Numbered from the stretch's first letter, positions 1 to 8,392 are shown. The stretch: 64,000 nt of DNA from Ignavibacteria bacterium (GCA_016716125.1 JADJWZ010000002.1:186001-250000); one strand, 5' to 3'. A program made the numbers and translations. The notes: generated by a model from the sequence alone, not told the origin.

Positions 1-1604
1 CCTATCAGTACTTTTTTATCATTCACCAGAGCGCTTACTCCGAATCCTGATTCATTTTTAAAGTCAGAGACTTTATTGTAAGGCAGTACATTATTGTCGA
101 TGGCGTGAAGCTTAACGGATTTTGCGATCGGATGAGAAGATAATTTTTCAACTGAATAAATATATTTCATAAGTTCATATTCGCTGAATCCGTTTCGCGT
201 GTAAATATTTTTCACCGACATCTTTCCGGTTGTTAGCGTGCCTGTTTTGTCAAAGCAGACAGTGTCTATGTTTTTCAGGTTTTCAATTGCGTCTGCATTG
301 TTAAAAAGAATTCCGTTCTCCGCGGCTCTGCCGACTCCAATCACAATTGCAATAGGGGAGGCGAGTCCCAGCGCGCATGGACAGGCGATTATCAAAACCG
401 AAACGGCGAATAAAAGGGATCTGTCAAACGCTGCGCCGGCGATCAAATGCCAGTAAGCAAATGTGAATATTGAGATAAGAATTACAATCGGCACAAACAC
501 AGAAGATATTTTATCCGCAAGCTTCTGAATTTTCGGTTTGCTTGAGGAAGCGTTTTTTACAAGTGAAATTATTTTGGAAAGCATTGTATCGCTTACGACT
601 AAAACCGCCTGCATTTTTACAAAACCGTTTCGCAGAACAGTTCCGCTCATGAGATCATCACCGGTGGATTTTTCAACAGGCAGACTTTCTCCCGTCATAG
701 CGCTTTCATCCACTACGCAGTAACCCTCAATGATCTTTCCGTCCACAGGTATCTTATCTCCGGTCTTTATAAGGACAATATCATTTACTCTTACTTTTTT
801 GAAAGGGATGAACATTTCATTACCGTCTCTGATCACATTCACAACTTTCGCCTGAAGATCTTTAAGCTTCTGAACTGAAGTCTGCGTTTTAGATTTCATC
901 ACGGACTCAAGATAATTTCCGATGAGTATGAATGTAATGATCATAGCGCCGGTTTCGTAATAAACTTCCGATGACGTTGCAAGCGCGGAAATATTCAGAT
1001 CAAAAACTATATTTATTGTGATGATCAGACTGTAGAAATATGCAGAGAGACTGCCGAGTGAAATGAGAGTATTCATATCAAATGAAAGACTCCGCAGGGA
1101 ATTCCATGCGCCTTTTATGAATTTAGCGCCGCACCAGAATATTACAACAGTTGAAAGTATAGTAAGGACAGGCAGGAGTATTTTTTCAGGAAGATGTAAA
1201 AACTCCGGCAGGTGAATGTGATCCTTCATACTCAGGATCATGATGATCAGGGAAAGTGAAGCAGAGACAATAATTTTTAATCTCTGATCTTTGAGATTTT
1301 TCTTCTTAAGCTGCTCTGAGATATATTCCTCATCTTCTCCTGATACTTCATAACCGAGTTTCCGGATCTCGCTTACTATCTTTAACTTGGAAAATTTTTC
1401 AGAATTGAAAATTATTTCACCGGATTCATTTGCAAAATTTATATCAACTTTCAGAATGCCGTCGAGTTTTTCTATATAGGTCTTAATGCTTGCGGCGCAT
1501 CCGTTACAGTTCATTCCTATTATATCAAATTCAAACAGCTCTTCCCTGACAGAATTTACTTTATCTTTTTCTAATTTATCTTTTATTTTTTCACTGTTGC
1601 TCAT
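1..1604 (-). CDS. copA: Copper-type heavy-metal P1B ATPase (CopA-like), C-terminus beyond window
   Basis: Predicted inner-membrane ATPase exporting Cu(I)/Ag(I) from the cytoplasm. About 534 residues are visible; the reading frame is open through the window's left edge, so the end of the P/N domain and the last membrane helices are missing. An N-terminal HMA domain carries GMNCNGCA near residue 30. The membrane metal-site motif CPC (IACPCALGL) lies near residue 410, the phosphorylation motif DKTGTLT near residue 450, and TGES in the actuator domain. CPC in helix 6 is the Cu+/Ag+ (P1B-1) signature. Its start lies 9 bp after the folP stop, so it is probably the last gene of a metG-folP-copA transcript. 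A second, CPH-type ATPase lies at 46690. Confidence 0.93.
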   Translation of the reverse strand, partial: MSNSEKIKDKLEKDKVNSVREELFEFDIIGMNCNGCAASIKTYIEKLDGILKVDINFANESGEIIFNSEKFSKLKIVSEIRKLGYEVSGEDEEYISEQLKKKNLKDQRLKIIVSASLSLIIMILSMKDHIHLPEFLHLPEKILLPVLTILSTVVIFWCGAKFIKGAWNSLRSLSFDMNTLISLGSLSAYFYSLIITINIVFDLNISALATSSEVYYETGAMIITFILIGNYLESVMKSKTQTSVQKLKDLQAKVVNVIRDGNEMFIPFKKVRVNDIVLIKTGDKIPVDGKIIEGYCVVDESAMTGESLPVEKSTGDDLMSGTVLRNGFVKMQAVLVVSDTMLSKIISLVKNASSSKPKIQKLADKISSVFVPIVILISIFTFAYWHLIAGAAFDRSLLFAVSVLIIACPCALGLASPIAIVIGVGRAAENGILFNNADAIENLKNIDTVCFDKTGTLTTGKMSVKNIYTRNGFSEYELMKYIYSVEKLSSHPIAKSVKLHAIDNNVLPYNKVSDFKNESGFGVSALVNDKKVLI

Positions 1605-1613
1605 AATGAATAT

Positions 1614-2465
1614 TTATGTGTTCTGATTTTTATTTAAAATTCTGTCAGCTGTAACGGCTGCTTTGTAATTTTCCTTAACATCATGAACCCTGATTATATT
1701 AGCTCCGTTCATAATTCCAATCACGTTTGAAACTATGGTACCTTCAAGTCTCTGCTCAGGCGGCGTTGCAAAAATTTTATCAATAAAACTTTTCCGCGAA
1801 GTCCCGAGAAGTATGGGATATCCAAGTATCTGAAGTTTCTTAAGCTCCCTGATAAGCGTCAGGTTATTTTCAAGACTCTTTCCAAAACCAATTCCCGGAT
1901 CCAGTATGATCTGATTCACACCGGCGTCAAGAGCTGACATTACGGAGCTTTGCAGATAACTTATCACTTCTTTTGTAACATCAGTATATAAAGGATCTTT
2001 CTGCATATTTTTCGGAGTTCCTTTAATGTGCATAAGCACGCATGATGCATTATACTTTGCTGTTACCGAAGGCAGCTTTTTATCAAAAGTGAATCCGCTG
2101 ATATCATTAACAATACACGCGCCTTCTTTCAAAGCCTCTTCCGCAACTTCGCTTTTATAAGTATCAATTGAAAGCGGAATGCCGGTAACTTCAGAGACAG
2201 CTTTGATCACCGGAATTACCCTGCTGAGTTCTTCGTCCGCTGAAATACTTTCCGAGCCCGGTCTTGTAGACTCTCCGCCGATATCAATAAAATCTGCGCC
2301 GTCTTTTACCATTTGCAGAGCGTCTGCAGCGGCTTTTTTAGTGTCAGGTTTTCCTTTAAAATATTTACCGCCGTCTGAAAATGAATCGGGAGTAATATTC
2401 AGGATCCCCATTATAAAAGTCCGCGATGAAAGATCATAAGTTCTGTTTCCGAATTTATAGATCAA
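1614..2465 (-). CDS. folP: Dihydropteroate synthase
   Basis: Condenses 6-hydroxymethyl-dihydropterin pyrophosphate with p-aminobenzoate to give dihydropteroate in cytoplasmic folate synthesis. At 283 residues it has the family's usual length. Visible motifs are ILNITPDSFSDGG (residues ~21-33, pterin/pyrophosphate loop), DIGGESTRPGS (~62-72), LDPGIGFGK (pterin pocket) and LLGTSRKSFI (substrate loop). The start is TTG at 2465. It overlaps the metG stop by four bases (TTGA), which points to translational coupling with metG. No missing key residue was seen. Confidence 0.96.
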   Translation of the reverse strand: MIYKFGNRTYDLSSRTFIMGILNITPDSFSDGGKYFKGKPDTKKAAADALQMVKDGADFIDIGGESTRPGSESISADEELSRVIPVIKAVSEVTGIPLSIDTYKSEVAEEALKEGACIVNDISGFTFDKKLPSVTAKYNASCVLMHIKGTPKNMQKDPLYTDVTKEVISYLQSSVMSALDAGVNQIILDPGIGFGKSLENNLTLIRELKKLQILGYPILLGTSRKSFIDKIFATPPEQRLEGTIVSNVIGIMNGANIIRVHDVKENYKAAVTADRILNKNQNT

Positions 2466-4492
2466 TTTACATCAGCTCCGGTTTGAATATCACCGTCTAT
2501 GGTAACAATTTTAAGTTCCCCGTTTTGCTTTGCCGCAAGCAGCATTCCTTCAGAGTCAACTCCCATCAGCTTTGAAGGAACGAGATTATCCACTACTACT
2601 ACAAGTTTACCGATCAGATCTTCAGGTTTGTAAAATTCAGATATTCCCGATACAATTTGTTTTTCGGAAGTTCCGAGAAGTAATTTCAGCTTAAGAAGTT
2701 TTTTACTTTTCGGAACGGGAACGCATTCCAGTACTTTTGCGACTTTAAGACTGACTTTTTTGAAGTCCTCTATGGTGATGACGCCGGCAGCCGGTTTTAA
2801 AACAGTTTTAACTGCTTCTCCCGCTGTTGAAACCGAAACCGGAATTTCAATTTCCGAATCCTCGATCTGCGGAAACAATATCCTGTTCAAGCCAAGTTCA
2901 TTACCCGCTGTCAGAACCGTCTTCCCGATCTTATCCCATTTCAAATCCTTATCGCTTACATTAAGTATCTTTAAAATTCTTTCCGAAGTAAACGGCAGGA
3001 ACGGGTTTATCAGTATCGCAATGGAGTGACATAATTCCAGACATACTCTGATAATATCTCCGCACTTTTCCTTATCTGTATTTATGACTTTCCATGGCTC
3101 GCTGTCGTTGAAATATTTATTTGCCGCCCTGACACAATCAATCGTTAACAGCAGCGCTTCTCTGAATTTAAAAGTGTCATATAATTCATTCAGCTTCTCA
3201 GACTGTGAATTAAAGAATGCCAATATATCTTCATTGGTATCAGGAACTGATTTTAATTCCGGTACTTTGTTATCAAATTTATTTTTTGTAAATACTACAG
3301 TTCTGTTTATGAAATTTCCTAATATGCCTGCAAGCTCGCTGTTGTTTTTTACCTGAAGATCTTTCCATGTAAATTCCGAATCTTTGTTTTCAGGCATATT
3401 AGAAGCGAGTGTATATCTGATCACATCCGGATCAAACTTTGCAGTTATATCTTTTACAAGCACTCCTGTGCCTTTGCTTTTAGACTGCTTCTCTCCTTCG
3501 AAATTCATGAATTCATTTGCGGGAACATTATCCGGAAGTATGTAGTCTCCGTGAGCCATCAGCATTGCCGGGAATATTATGGAATGAAAAACAATATTAT
3601 CCTTTCCAATAAAATGAATTAATTTTGTATCCTCATTCATCCAGTAGTCTTTCCATTTATCAGGTTCATTTCTTTCAGTGAATAATTCCCTGGTAGCGGA
3701 AATATAACCTATCGGAGCTTCAAACCAGACATATATAACTTTTCCGTCATTACCTTCGACAGGAATTTTTACACCCCAGTCAAGGTCTCTCGAAATTGCC
3801 CTGTCCCTTAAACCCGCTTTGAGCCAGCCTTTGCAGTAATTCATTACATTTTGTTTCCATCCCTTTTTATCGCTCAACCATTTCTCTAATTTTTCCTGAT
3901 AATCTCCGAGCGGGAAAAAATAATGAGTGGATTCTTTAATGACCGGAATATCGCCTGTGATCTTAGATCTGGGATTAATTAGTTCAAGCGGAGAAAGATT
4001 GCTTCCGCAGTTTGAACATTCATCTCCCCGCGCTTCTTCATATCCGCATACCGGACATATACCGGTCACAAATCTGTCTGCAAGAAACCTGTTTTCCTTT
4101 TCTGAGAAAAGCTGCTTCTCGGTTTTCTGAACTAAAATATTCTTATTGCAGATATTCAGAAAAAATTCCTGAGCAGTATCGTGATGAACTTTGTTTGATG
4201 TCCTTGAATATATATCGAAATTGATACCGAGATCTTCAAAAGATTTTTTGTTTGCAAAATGATACCGGTCTATGATTTCCTGAGGAGTAACATTTTCGGA
4301 AATGGATGCCATCTCAATTGCAGTGCCGTGTTCATCTGAGCCGGAAATAAAAATTACGTCTTCATTATTCAGTCTTTTATAACGTACAAAAATATCAGGC
4401 GGCAGGTATGCGCCGGCGATATGTCCTATGTGAATATAATTATTGGCATAAGGCAGCGCTGCTGTAACAAGATACTTAGTATTTTTTTTCAT
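2462..4492 (-). CDS. metG: Methionine--tRNA ligase with C-terminal tRNA-binding domain
   Basis: Charges tRNA-Met with methionine. The 676-residue protein has HIGH at residues 21-24, a zinc knuckle of two CxxC pairs (CPVC and CSNC, ~146-162), and the KMSKS loop as KQSKSKG near residue 337. A C-terminal EMAP/Trbp111-type tRNA-binding domain occupies about residues 575-676. This matches the long bacterial MetRS architecture in which the C-terminal domain dimerises and binds tRNA. First gene of a minus-strand set with folP and copA. The ATG is preceded by AT-rich sequence without a clear Shine-Dalgarno, as is common in Bacteroidota. Confidence 0.97.
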   Translation of the reverse strand: MKKNTKYLVTAALPYANNYIHIGHIAGAYLPPDIFVRYKRLNNEDVIFISGSDEHGTAIEMASISENVTPQEIIDRYHFANKKSFEDLGINFDIYSRTSNKVHHDTAQEFFLNICNKNILVQKTEKQLFSEKENRFLADRFVTGICPVCGYEEARGDECSNCGSNLSPLELINPRSKITGDIPVIKESTHYFFPLGDYQEKLEKWLSDKKGWKQNVMNYCKGWLKAGLRDRAISRDLDWGVKIPVEGNDGKVIYVWFEAPIGYISATRELFTERNEPDKWKDYWMNEDTKLIHFIGKDNIVFHSIIFPAMLMAHGDYILPDNVPANEFMNFEGEKQSKSKGTGVLVKDITAKFDPDVIRYTLASNMPENKDSEFTWKDLQVKNNSELAGILGNFINRTVVFTKNKFDNKVPELKSVPDTNEDILAFFNSQSEKLNELYDTFKFREALLLTIDCVRAANKYFNDSEPWKVINTDKEKCGDIIRVCLELCHSIAILINPFLPFTSERILKILNVSDKDLKWDKIGKTVLTAGNELGLNRILFPQIEDSEIEIPVSVSTAGEAVKTVLKPAAGVITIEDFKKVSLKVAKVLECVPVPKSKKLLKLKLLLGTSEKQIVSGISEFYKPEDLIGKLVVVVDNLVPSKLMGVDSEGMLLAAKQNGELKIVTIDGDIQTGADVN

Positions 4493-4537
4493 CTGTCAAT
4501 ATACTTATTCACTTTTTTTTTAAAAAGGCACAGCATG

Positions 4538-4936
4538 TTACAAAAATTTACTTTTTAATTCAGGTGTCGGTATTCTGCAGGTGTCTTTTTTACCAAACCA
4601 TCTGTATCGGTTCTTTGCAATTATGTCATAAAAAAAATCTCTGATAAATTTTGGGATGAATCTCAGATATGAAATTACTTTATAAAATCCGCCAAGCTCA
4701 GCTGCAATTCTTAAAGCTGCATTCGATTTAATATACGCCCTGTCTGTGTCTATTAAAATTACCGAATCAATATCTTTCGATGACAGGTTATGCTTTTTCA
4801 TAAGTTCTGAACCTGTCTCTGACTGTAATGAAGCGAATTTAAAAATATTTTTGCTGTCGTTATCTATTATAAAATTCACGGAAGAGTTGCATAAATTACA
4901 GACGCCGTCGAATAAAATTATTTTAAATTTTTCCAA
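4538..4936 (-). CDS. DUF393 / DCC-family thiol-disulfide-like protein
   Basis: A 132-residue cytoplasmic protein of the DCC (DUF393) family, recognised by FDGVCNLC at residues 9-16, the Asp-Cys-Cys signature that names the family, followed by a thioredoxin-like region (FKFASLQSETG) and a C-terminal RYRWFGK. The family is described as predicted thiol-disulfide oxidoreductases, but the physiological substrate is generally unknown. It lies 45 bp upstream of metG on the same strand and may share its transcript. Nothing in the sequence narrows the function further. Confidence 0.85.
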   Translation of the reverse strand: MEKFKIILFDGVCNLCNSSVNFIIDNDSKNIFKFASLQSETGSELMKKHNLSSKDIDSVILIDTDRAYIKSNAALRIAAELGGFYKVISYLRFIPKFIRDFFYDIIAKNRYRWFGKKDTCRIPTPELKSKFL

Positions 4937-5007
4937 AAAATATAATTAATAAGTTTAATTTAAAACAAATAATATTTAAATTTTATGCAAACCCAAATCT
5001 ATAATTA

Positions 5008-5703
5008 ATGTCAAATTCGGATATTGCCGTTATTGGCGATATACACGGCTGTTATTACACTTTAAAAAAATTATACAGCCGGTTAAATAATGTCAGTGAA
5101 ATTTATTCTGTTGGTGATCTTATAGACAGGGGTAAATATTCTAAAGCTGTCGTGGAGTTTTGTAAATCAAACTTGATCAGATCAGTCCGGGGAAATCATG
5201 AAGATATGATGATCAAAGCCATTGATAAGTCTGATAAATTTCTCGGGTTTATGTTTAAAGAGGCGGAACATTATTATCATAACGGCGGAAAAGAAACTCA
5301 GAATTCATACATTGATTCCCGTTCATTTTCAGATTTTAAAAAATTCAAACAAAAAATTAAAGATACCGGTCATCTTGATTTTATCAAAAGCTTCCCTTTG
5401 AAATATGAATTTAAAAAAGTTGTAATATCTCATGCAGGAATTATCAAAGGGGGAGATGATATTTCAATTCTCTGGAACAGACGCACTCCCGCAATGCTTG
5501 ATAAACTGCAGATCTTCGGACATACTCCTCTCAGAGAATATGTTTATAAAAGAGATTATTATTTAAACATTGATACGGGATGTGTCTTCAACAATAAACT
5601 CACTGCAGTAATTGTTGATACTGAAACAGGAAAAATTAAAGAAGTAATAGATGAGGACTGTGATGAAAATGATGTAGACCCGGAAGCTGAGATGGAGCTG
5701 TAA
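5008..5703 (+). CDS. Metallophosphatase, PPP/Ap4A-hydrolase-like
   Basis: A 231-residue calcineurin-like phosphoesterase of the bacterial serine/threonine phosphatase or diadenosine-tetraphosphatase type. The three metal-binding blocks are in order: GDIHGCYYTL (residues 10-19), GDLIDRG (36-42) and GNHE (61-64). Later histidines occur in VISHAG and FGHTPL. The C-terminus is acidic (DEDCDENDVDPEAEMEL). The motifs identify the fold and the dimetal site, but sequence alone does not separate protein phosphatase from Ap4A hydrolase activity. Divergent from the DCC-family gene at 4936, with 71 bp between them. Confidence 0.85.
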   Translation: MSNSDIAVIGDIHGCYYTLKKLYSRLNNVSEIYSVGDLIDRGKYSKAVVEFCKSNLIRSVRGNHEDMMIKAIDKSDKFLGFMFKEAEHYYHNGGKETQNSYIDSRSFSDFKKFKQKIKDTGHLDFIKSFPLKYEFKKVVISHAGIIKGGDDISILWNRRTPAMLDKLQIFGHTPLREYVYKRDYYLNIDTGCVFNNKLTAVIVDTETGKIKEVIDEDCDENDVDPEAEMEL

Positions 5704-6079
5704 CTAAATTCCGAATTGCACCTGCCTATAAACATTAGTTTTCGATTTTCTTTTCAACGGTTATTAATTAAAAATTCAATTTAAAATTATCCGTCAAAAA
5801 TTAGCCGGGATAATCAAACAGATACGGAAAAAAATTTATTTTAATTCCGAATTATCATCAGTTTAAAAATTAATTTATGAATTCAAATTTCTTTCAGTTT
5901 TAGTCTGAAATGAGCTAAAATAAAGGGTGAAAATACCATTCAATACATTGTAAATTTTAGCGGAAATGAGTATTTTGACACATAAATTAAATACTATTTA
6001 ATATCAGATTGAAGTCCGAATATTATAATCCCAGTTCAGTTCAGCTCACACAATCCGGCAGCAAAATTAAAAATAATAA
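5704..6079. other. Intergenic region, 376 bp, no gene seen
   Basis: AT-rich spacer between two plus-strand genes. No open frame of note and no RNA gene was recognised. The only structured signal is a sigma70-like promoter candidate near 5975-6003. Confidence 0.6.
5975..6003 (+). promoter_or_regulatory. Possible sigma70-like promoter upstream of DinB-like gene
   Basis: TTGACA at 5975-5980 is followed after 17 bp by TTAATA at 5998-6003, about 77 bp before the ATG at 6080. The spacing is ideal for a classical -35/-10 pair. Bacteroidota usually use a different consensus (TTTG and TAnnTTTG), and AT-rich DNA produces such matches by chance, so this is tentative. Confidence 0.25.
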
Positions 6080-6562
6080 ATGAAATCTCCCGATCCTGTA
6101 AAAACTTATCTTAAGGATCTGGATTCTTTTTTTTACGGCGGTAACCGCTGGCAGCCGGGTATTTTACAGCTGACTGAAGATCTGAATTTCAAACAGGCGG
6201 TGTGGGTCCCGGGTAAAAATAAAAATTCGATCTGGAAAATTGTAATGCATTCAAATTTCTGGAAGCAGTATATTTTTTCAATCGATGCAGGTAAGCCATT
6301 CTCAAATGAAGAGAAACATTCGGGAGACTGGAGAGATGTTCCGTCAAAACCTGATGAAAGTAAATGGCAGGATGAGATCGATCTTATGATAATCACGCAT
6401 AAAAAAATGAAAGCTCTTGTTTTAAAACTCGGAATGGAATTATTCAATCAGCGAAAATCATTCTCTGTATTTGTCAGGGAAAATATTTCACATGATGCAT
6501 ATCACGCCGGACAGATCGGACTTCTGAGATCGCTTCAGGGAATCAGTAAAATTAATTTTTAG
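6080..6562 (+). CDS. DinB-like (DUF664/YfiT-type) four-helix protein
   Basis: A 160-residue protein with the DinB/YfiT layout: a first helix ending in a metal-ligand histidine (IVMHSNFWK, ~55-63) and a late HDAYHAGQ (~143-150) giving the other two histidines of the usual triad. The family comprises metal-dependent four-helix bundles linked to thiol-dependent transfer or hydrolysis reactions; the substrate here is unknown. The stop at 6560-6562 is directly followed by the duplicated gyrA leader, so this gene sits at the outer edge of the gyrA repeat array. Confidence 0.8.
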   Translation: MKSPDPVKTYLKDLDSFFYGGNRWQPGILQLTEDLNFKQAVWVPGKNKNSIWKIVMHSNFWKQYIFSIDAGKPFSNEEKHSGDWRDVPSKPDESKWQDEIDLMIITHKKMKALVLKLGMELFNQRKSFSVFVRENISHDAYHAGQIGLLRSLQGISKINF

Positions 6563-6584
6563 ACACGGGTAATAAAATTTATAA

Positions 6585-6600
6585 ACTGAATTAATTCAGT
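6585..6600. promoter_or_regulatory. 16-bp perfect palindrome in outer gyrA leader copy
   Basis: ACTGAATTAATTCAGT is its own reverse complement. It lies 75 bp before the first truncated gyrA ATG. The same palindrome is kept in the leader of intact gyrA although the sequence just downstream has diverged between the two copies. Candidate operator; the binding protein is unknown. Confidence 0.45.
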
Positions 6601-6674
6601 CCGGTATCTCCGGACAGAAAACTAAAGGGAATTAACTAACTTAGAGTATTAAGATTTTAAAATTTAAATAAATA

Positions 6675-6785
6675 ATGGCAAACGAAAAAATAATACCGGT
6701 AAATATTGAAGATGAAATGAAGTCTTCATACATTGATTATTCAATGTCAGTAATAGTGGCGAGAGCTACCCGCCGTTGTTGGTAG
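6675..6785 (+). pseudogene. gyrA: Truncated gyrA copy 1 (36 codons)
   Basis: Starts MANEKIIPVN and matches intact GyrA through residue 31 (SVIVARA), then enters the palindromic element and stops at TAG after 36 codons. This is the only copy carrying the long leader (6571-6674). The end of its gyrA part differs from intact gyrA only at third positions (ATA/ATT, GTG/GTA). It cannot form a gyrase subunit because everything after the first ~31 residues is absent. Confidence 0.9.
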
Positions 6786-6986
6786 TTTTCAAAAAGTTTG
6801 CATAAGTTTTATTTATATTTTACAACACAACTTGTGCAAACTTTTTGATCACCAACAACAGACTTTACTGTGCAACTATCTTATAACTTCGCCGACAGAG
6901 TCGTTGGTGGCCAAAAAATTTGCATGAAATAAACAGTTAACTTTAAGTTTTAATGCTGCAAATTTTTTGGAACACCAACGACGGCG
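6771..6986. repeat. Double-hairpin palindromic element, copy 1
   Basis: 216 bp bounded by near-identical inverted ends (CGCCGTTGTTGG... and ...CCAACGACGGCG). It contains four arms of one ~27-nt core in the order forward (6771-6802), reverse (6835-6860), forward (6901-6924), reverse (6957-6986), so single strands could fold as two consecutive long hairpins. There is no coding capacity for a transposase. It looks like a non-autonomous palindromic element. Confidence 0.85.
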
Positions 6987-7024
6987 AGACTTAGAGTTTT
7001 AAGATTTTAAAATTTAAATAAATA

Positions 7025-7288
7025 ATGGCAAACGAAAAAATAAAACCGGTAAATATCGAAGATGAAATGAAGTCTTCATACATTGATTATTCAATGTCAG
7101 TAATAGTGGCGAGAGCTACCCGCCGTTGTTGGTGTTTTCAAAAAGTTTGCATAAGTTTTATTTATATTTTACAACACAACTCGTGCAAACTTTTTGATCA
7201 CCAACAACAGACTTTACTGTGCAACTATCTTATAACTTCGCCGACAGAGTCTAGATGGCCAAAAAATTTGCATGAAATAAACAGTTAA
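7025..7288 (+). pseudogene. gyrA: Truncated gyrA copy 2, open through the element (87 codons)
   Basis: GyrA residues 1-31 with one replacement (Ile7 to Lys), then a run-on tail read from the palindromic element (begins TRRCWCFQKV). Leader retained is only 38 bp (6987-7024). The tail is Cys-rich and shared with copies 4 and 5 only because the elements are alike; it resembles no domain I recognise. Confidence 0.88.
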
Positions 7289-7332
7289 CTTAAGTTTTAA
7301 TGCTGCAAATTTTTGGAACACCAACGACGGCG
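7121..7332. repeat. Double-hairpin palindromic element, copy 2
   Basis: 212 bp with the same four-arm layout as copy 1. The third arm is shortened and altered (GAGTCTAGATGGCC in place of GAGTCGTTGGTGGCC), so the second hairpin is partly decayed. The left junction to the gyrA fragment (GCTACC|CGCCG) is identical to copy 1. Confidence 0.85.
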
Positions 7333-7377
7333 AATTAACTAACATAGAGTATTAAGATTTTAAAATTTAAATAAATA

Positions 7378-7506
7378 ATGGCAAACGAAAAAATAATACC
7401 GGTAAATATTGAAGATGAAATGAAGTCTTCATACATTGATTATTCAATGTCAGTAATATTTTCGAGAGCTACCGCCGTTGTTGGTGTTTTCAAAAAGTTT
7501 GCATAA
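7378..7506 (+). pseudogene. gyrA: Truncated gyrA copy 3 (42 codons)
   Basis: Retains 45 bp of leader. It departs from the other copies near the junction: the codons for VVAR have become IFSR, and one C is missing at the junction. The frame therefore enters the element differently and ends at TAA after 42 codons (tail ATAVVGVFKKFA). Clearly non-functional as gyrase. Confidence 0.88.
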
Positions 7507-7686
7507 GTTTTATTTATATTTTACAACACAACTCGTGCAAACTTTTGATCACCAACAACAGACTTTACTGTGCAACTATCTTATAACTTCGCCGACAGAG
7601 TCGTTGGTGGCCAAAAAATTTGCATGAAATAAACAGTTAACTTTAAGTTTTAATGCTGCAAATTTTTTGGAACACCAACGACGGCG
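7473..7686. repeat. Double-hairpin palindromic element, copy 3
   Basis: 214 bp, four-arm layout intact, including the GTCGTTGGTGGCC third arm. One T is missing from the second arm (CAAACTTTTGATC). The element is followed at once by the shortest leader fragment of the array (26 bp). Confidence 0.85.
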
Positions 7687-7712
7687 AAAAGATTTTAAAA
7701 TTTAAATAAATA

Positions 7713-7967
7713 ATGGCAAACGAAAAAATAATACCGGTAAATATTGAAGATGAAATGAAGTCTTCATACATTGATTATTCAATGTCAGTAATAGTGGCGA
7801 GAGCTACCCGCCGTTGTTGGTGTTTTCAAAAAGTTTGCATAAGTTTTATTTATATTTTACTATACAACTTGTGCAAACTTTTTGATCACCAACAACAGAC
7901 TTTACTGTGCAACTATCTTATAACTTCGCCGATAGAGTCATTAGGCCAAAAAATTTGCATGAAATAA
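7713..7967 (+). pseudogene. gyrA: Truncated gyrA copy 4, open through the element (84 codons)
   Basis: GyrA residues 1-31 unchanged, then the run-on tail from the element. Leader retained is 26 bp (7687-7712), the shortest. The element sequence in this unit has its own substitutions (for example TATACAACTTG in the first loop), so this is an old, independently drifting copy. Confidence 0.88.
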
Positions 7968-8021
7968 ACAGTTAACTTTAAGTTTTAATGCTGCAAATTT
8001 TTTGGAACACCAACGACGGCG
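7809..8021. repeat. Double-hairpin palindromic element, copy 4
   Basis: 213 bp. Inverted ends and arms one, two and four are intact; the third arm is degraded (GAGTCATTAGGCC). Left junction GCTACC|CGCCG as in copies 1, 2 and 5. Confidence 0.85.
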
Positions 8022-8049
8022 AGAAACAGATTCTAAAATTAAATAAATA

Positions 8050-8301
8050 ATGGCAAACGAAAAAATAATACCGGTAAATATCGAAGATGAAATGAAGTCT
8101 TCATACATTGATTATTCAATGTCAGTAATAGTGGCGAGAGCTACCCGCCGTTGTTGGTGTTTTCAAAAAGTTTGCATAAGTTTTATTTATATTTTACAAC
8201 ACAACTCGTGCAAACTTTTTGATCACCAACAACAGACTTTACTGTGCAACTATCTTATAACTTCGCCGACAGAGTCGTTGGTGGCCAAAAAATTTGCATG
8301 A
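8050..8301 (+). pseudogene. gyrA: Truncated gyrA copy 5, open through the element (83 codons)
   Basis: Last truncated copy before the intact gene. It keeps 28 bp of leader (8022-8049), itself slightly altered (GATTCTAAAATTAAATAA). GyrA residues 1-31 are unchanged, with one synonymous change (Ile11 ATT to ATC, shared with copy 2), followed by the element-encoded tail. Confidence 0.88.
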
Positions 8302-8360
8302 AATAAACAGTTAACTTTAAGTTTTAATGCTGCAAATTTTTTGGAACACCAACGACGGCG
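8146..8360. repeat. Double-hairpin palindromic element, copy 5
   Basis: 215 bp with all four arms well preserved. It ends ACGACGGCG at 8360, immediately before the long leader (8361-8466) of the intact gyrA. Its right junction therefore lies ~106 bp before the gyrA ATG, while the other elements end only 26-45 bp before the next ATG. Confidence 0.85.
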
Positions 8361-8376
8361 AGAATAAAATTTTTAA

Positions 8377-8392
8377 ACTGAATTAATTCAGT
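8377..8392. promoter_or_regulatory. 16-bp perfect palindrome upstream of intact gyrA
   Basis: ACTGAATTAATTCAGT, 75 bp before the gyrA ATG. It is identical to the palindrome in the outer leader at 6585 although neighbouring leader bases differ. This could be an operator or a supercoiling-sensitive promoter element for gyrA; no regulator is visible nearby. Confidence 0.45.

Larger units (their letters stand above)
6571..8360 (+). repeat. Tandem array: five truncated gyrA starts, each joined to a double-hairpin element
   Basis: Five consecutive units fill this interval. Each unit holds a gyrA leader of varying length, gyrA codons 1-32, then a 212-216-bp palindromic element. ATG-to-ATG distances are 350, 353, 335, 337 and finally 417 bp to the intact gyrA at 8467. 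The coding pieces are nearly identical to the intact gene over the first ~80 bases. The outermost leader (from 6571) and the leader of intact gyrA (from 8363) are diverged copies of each other, so the whole array is bounded by a ~200-bp direct repeat ending inside gyrA. Copies differ by substitutions and small indels, which argues against a simple assembly duplication. Confidence 0.9.

Noticed and set aside
7025..8301. The three 83-87-codon frames as real small proteins
   Set aside because: They are gyrA fragments running into the palindromic element; their shared tails follow from element similarity, not from protein conservation.
6571..8360. Array in front of gyrA as a CRISPR
   Set aside because: Units are ~340 bp and contain gene fragments; there are no short direct repeats with unique spacers and no cas genes.
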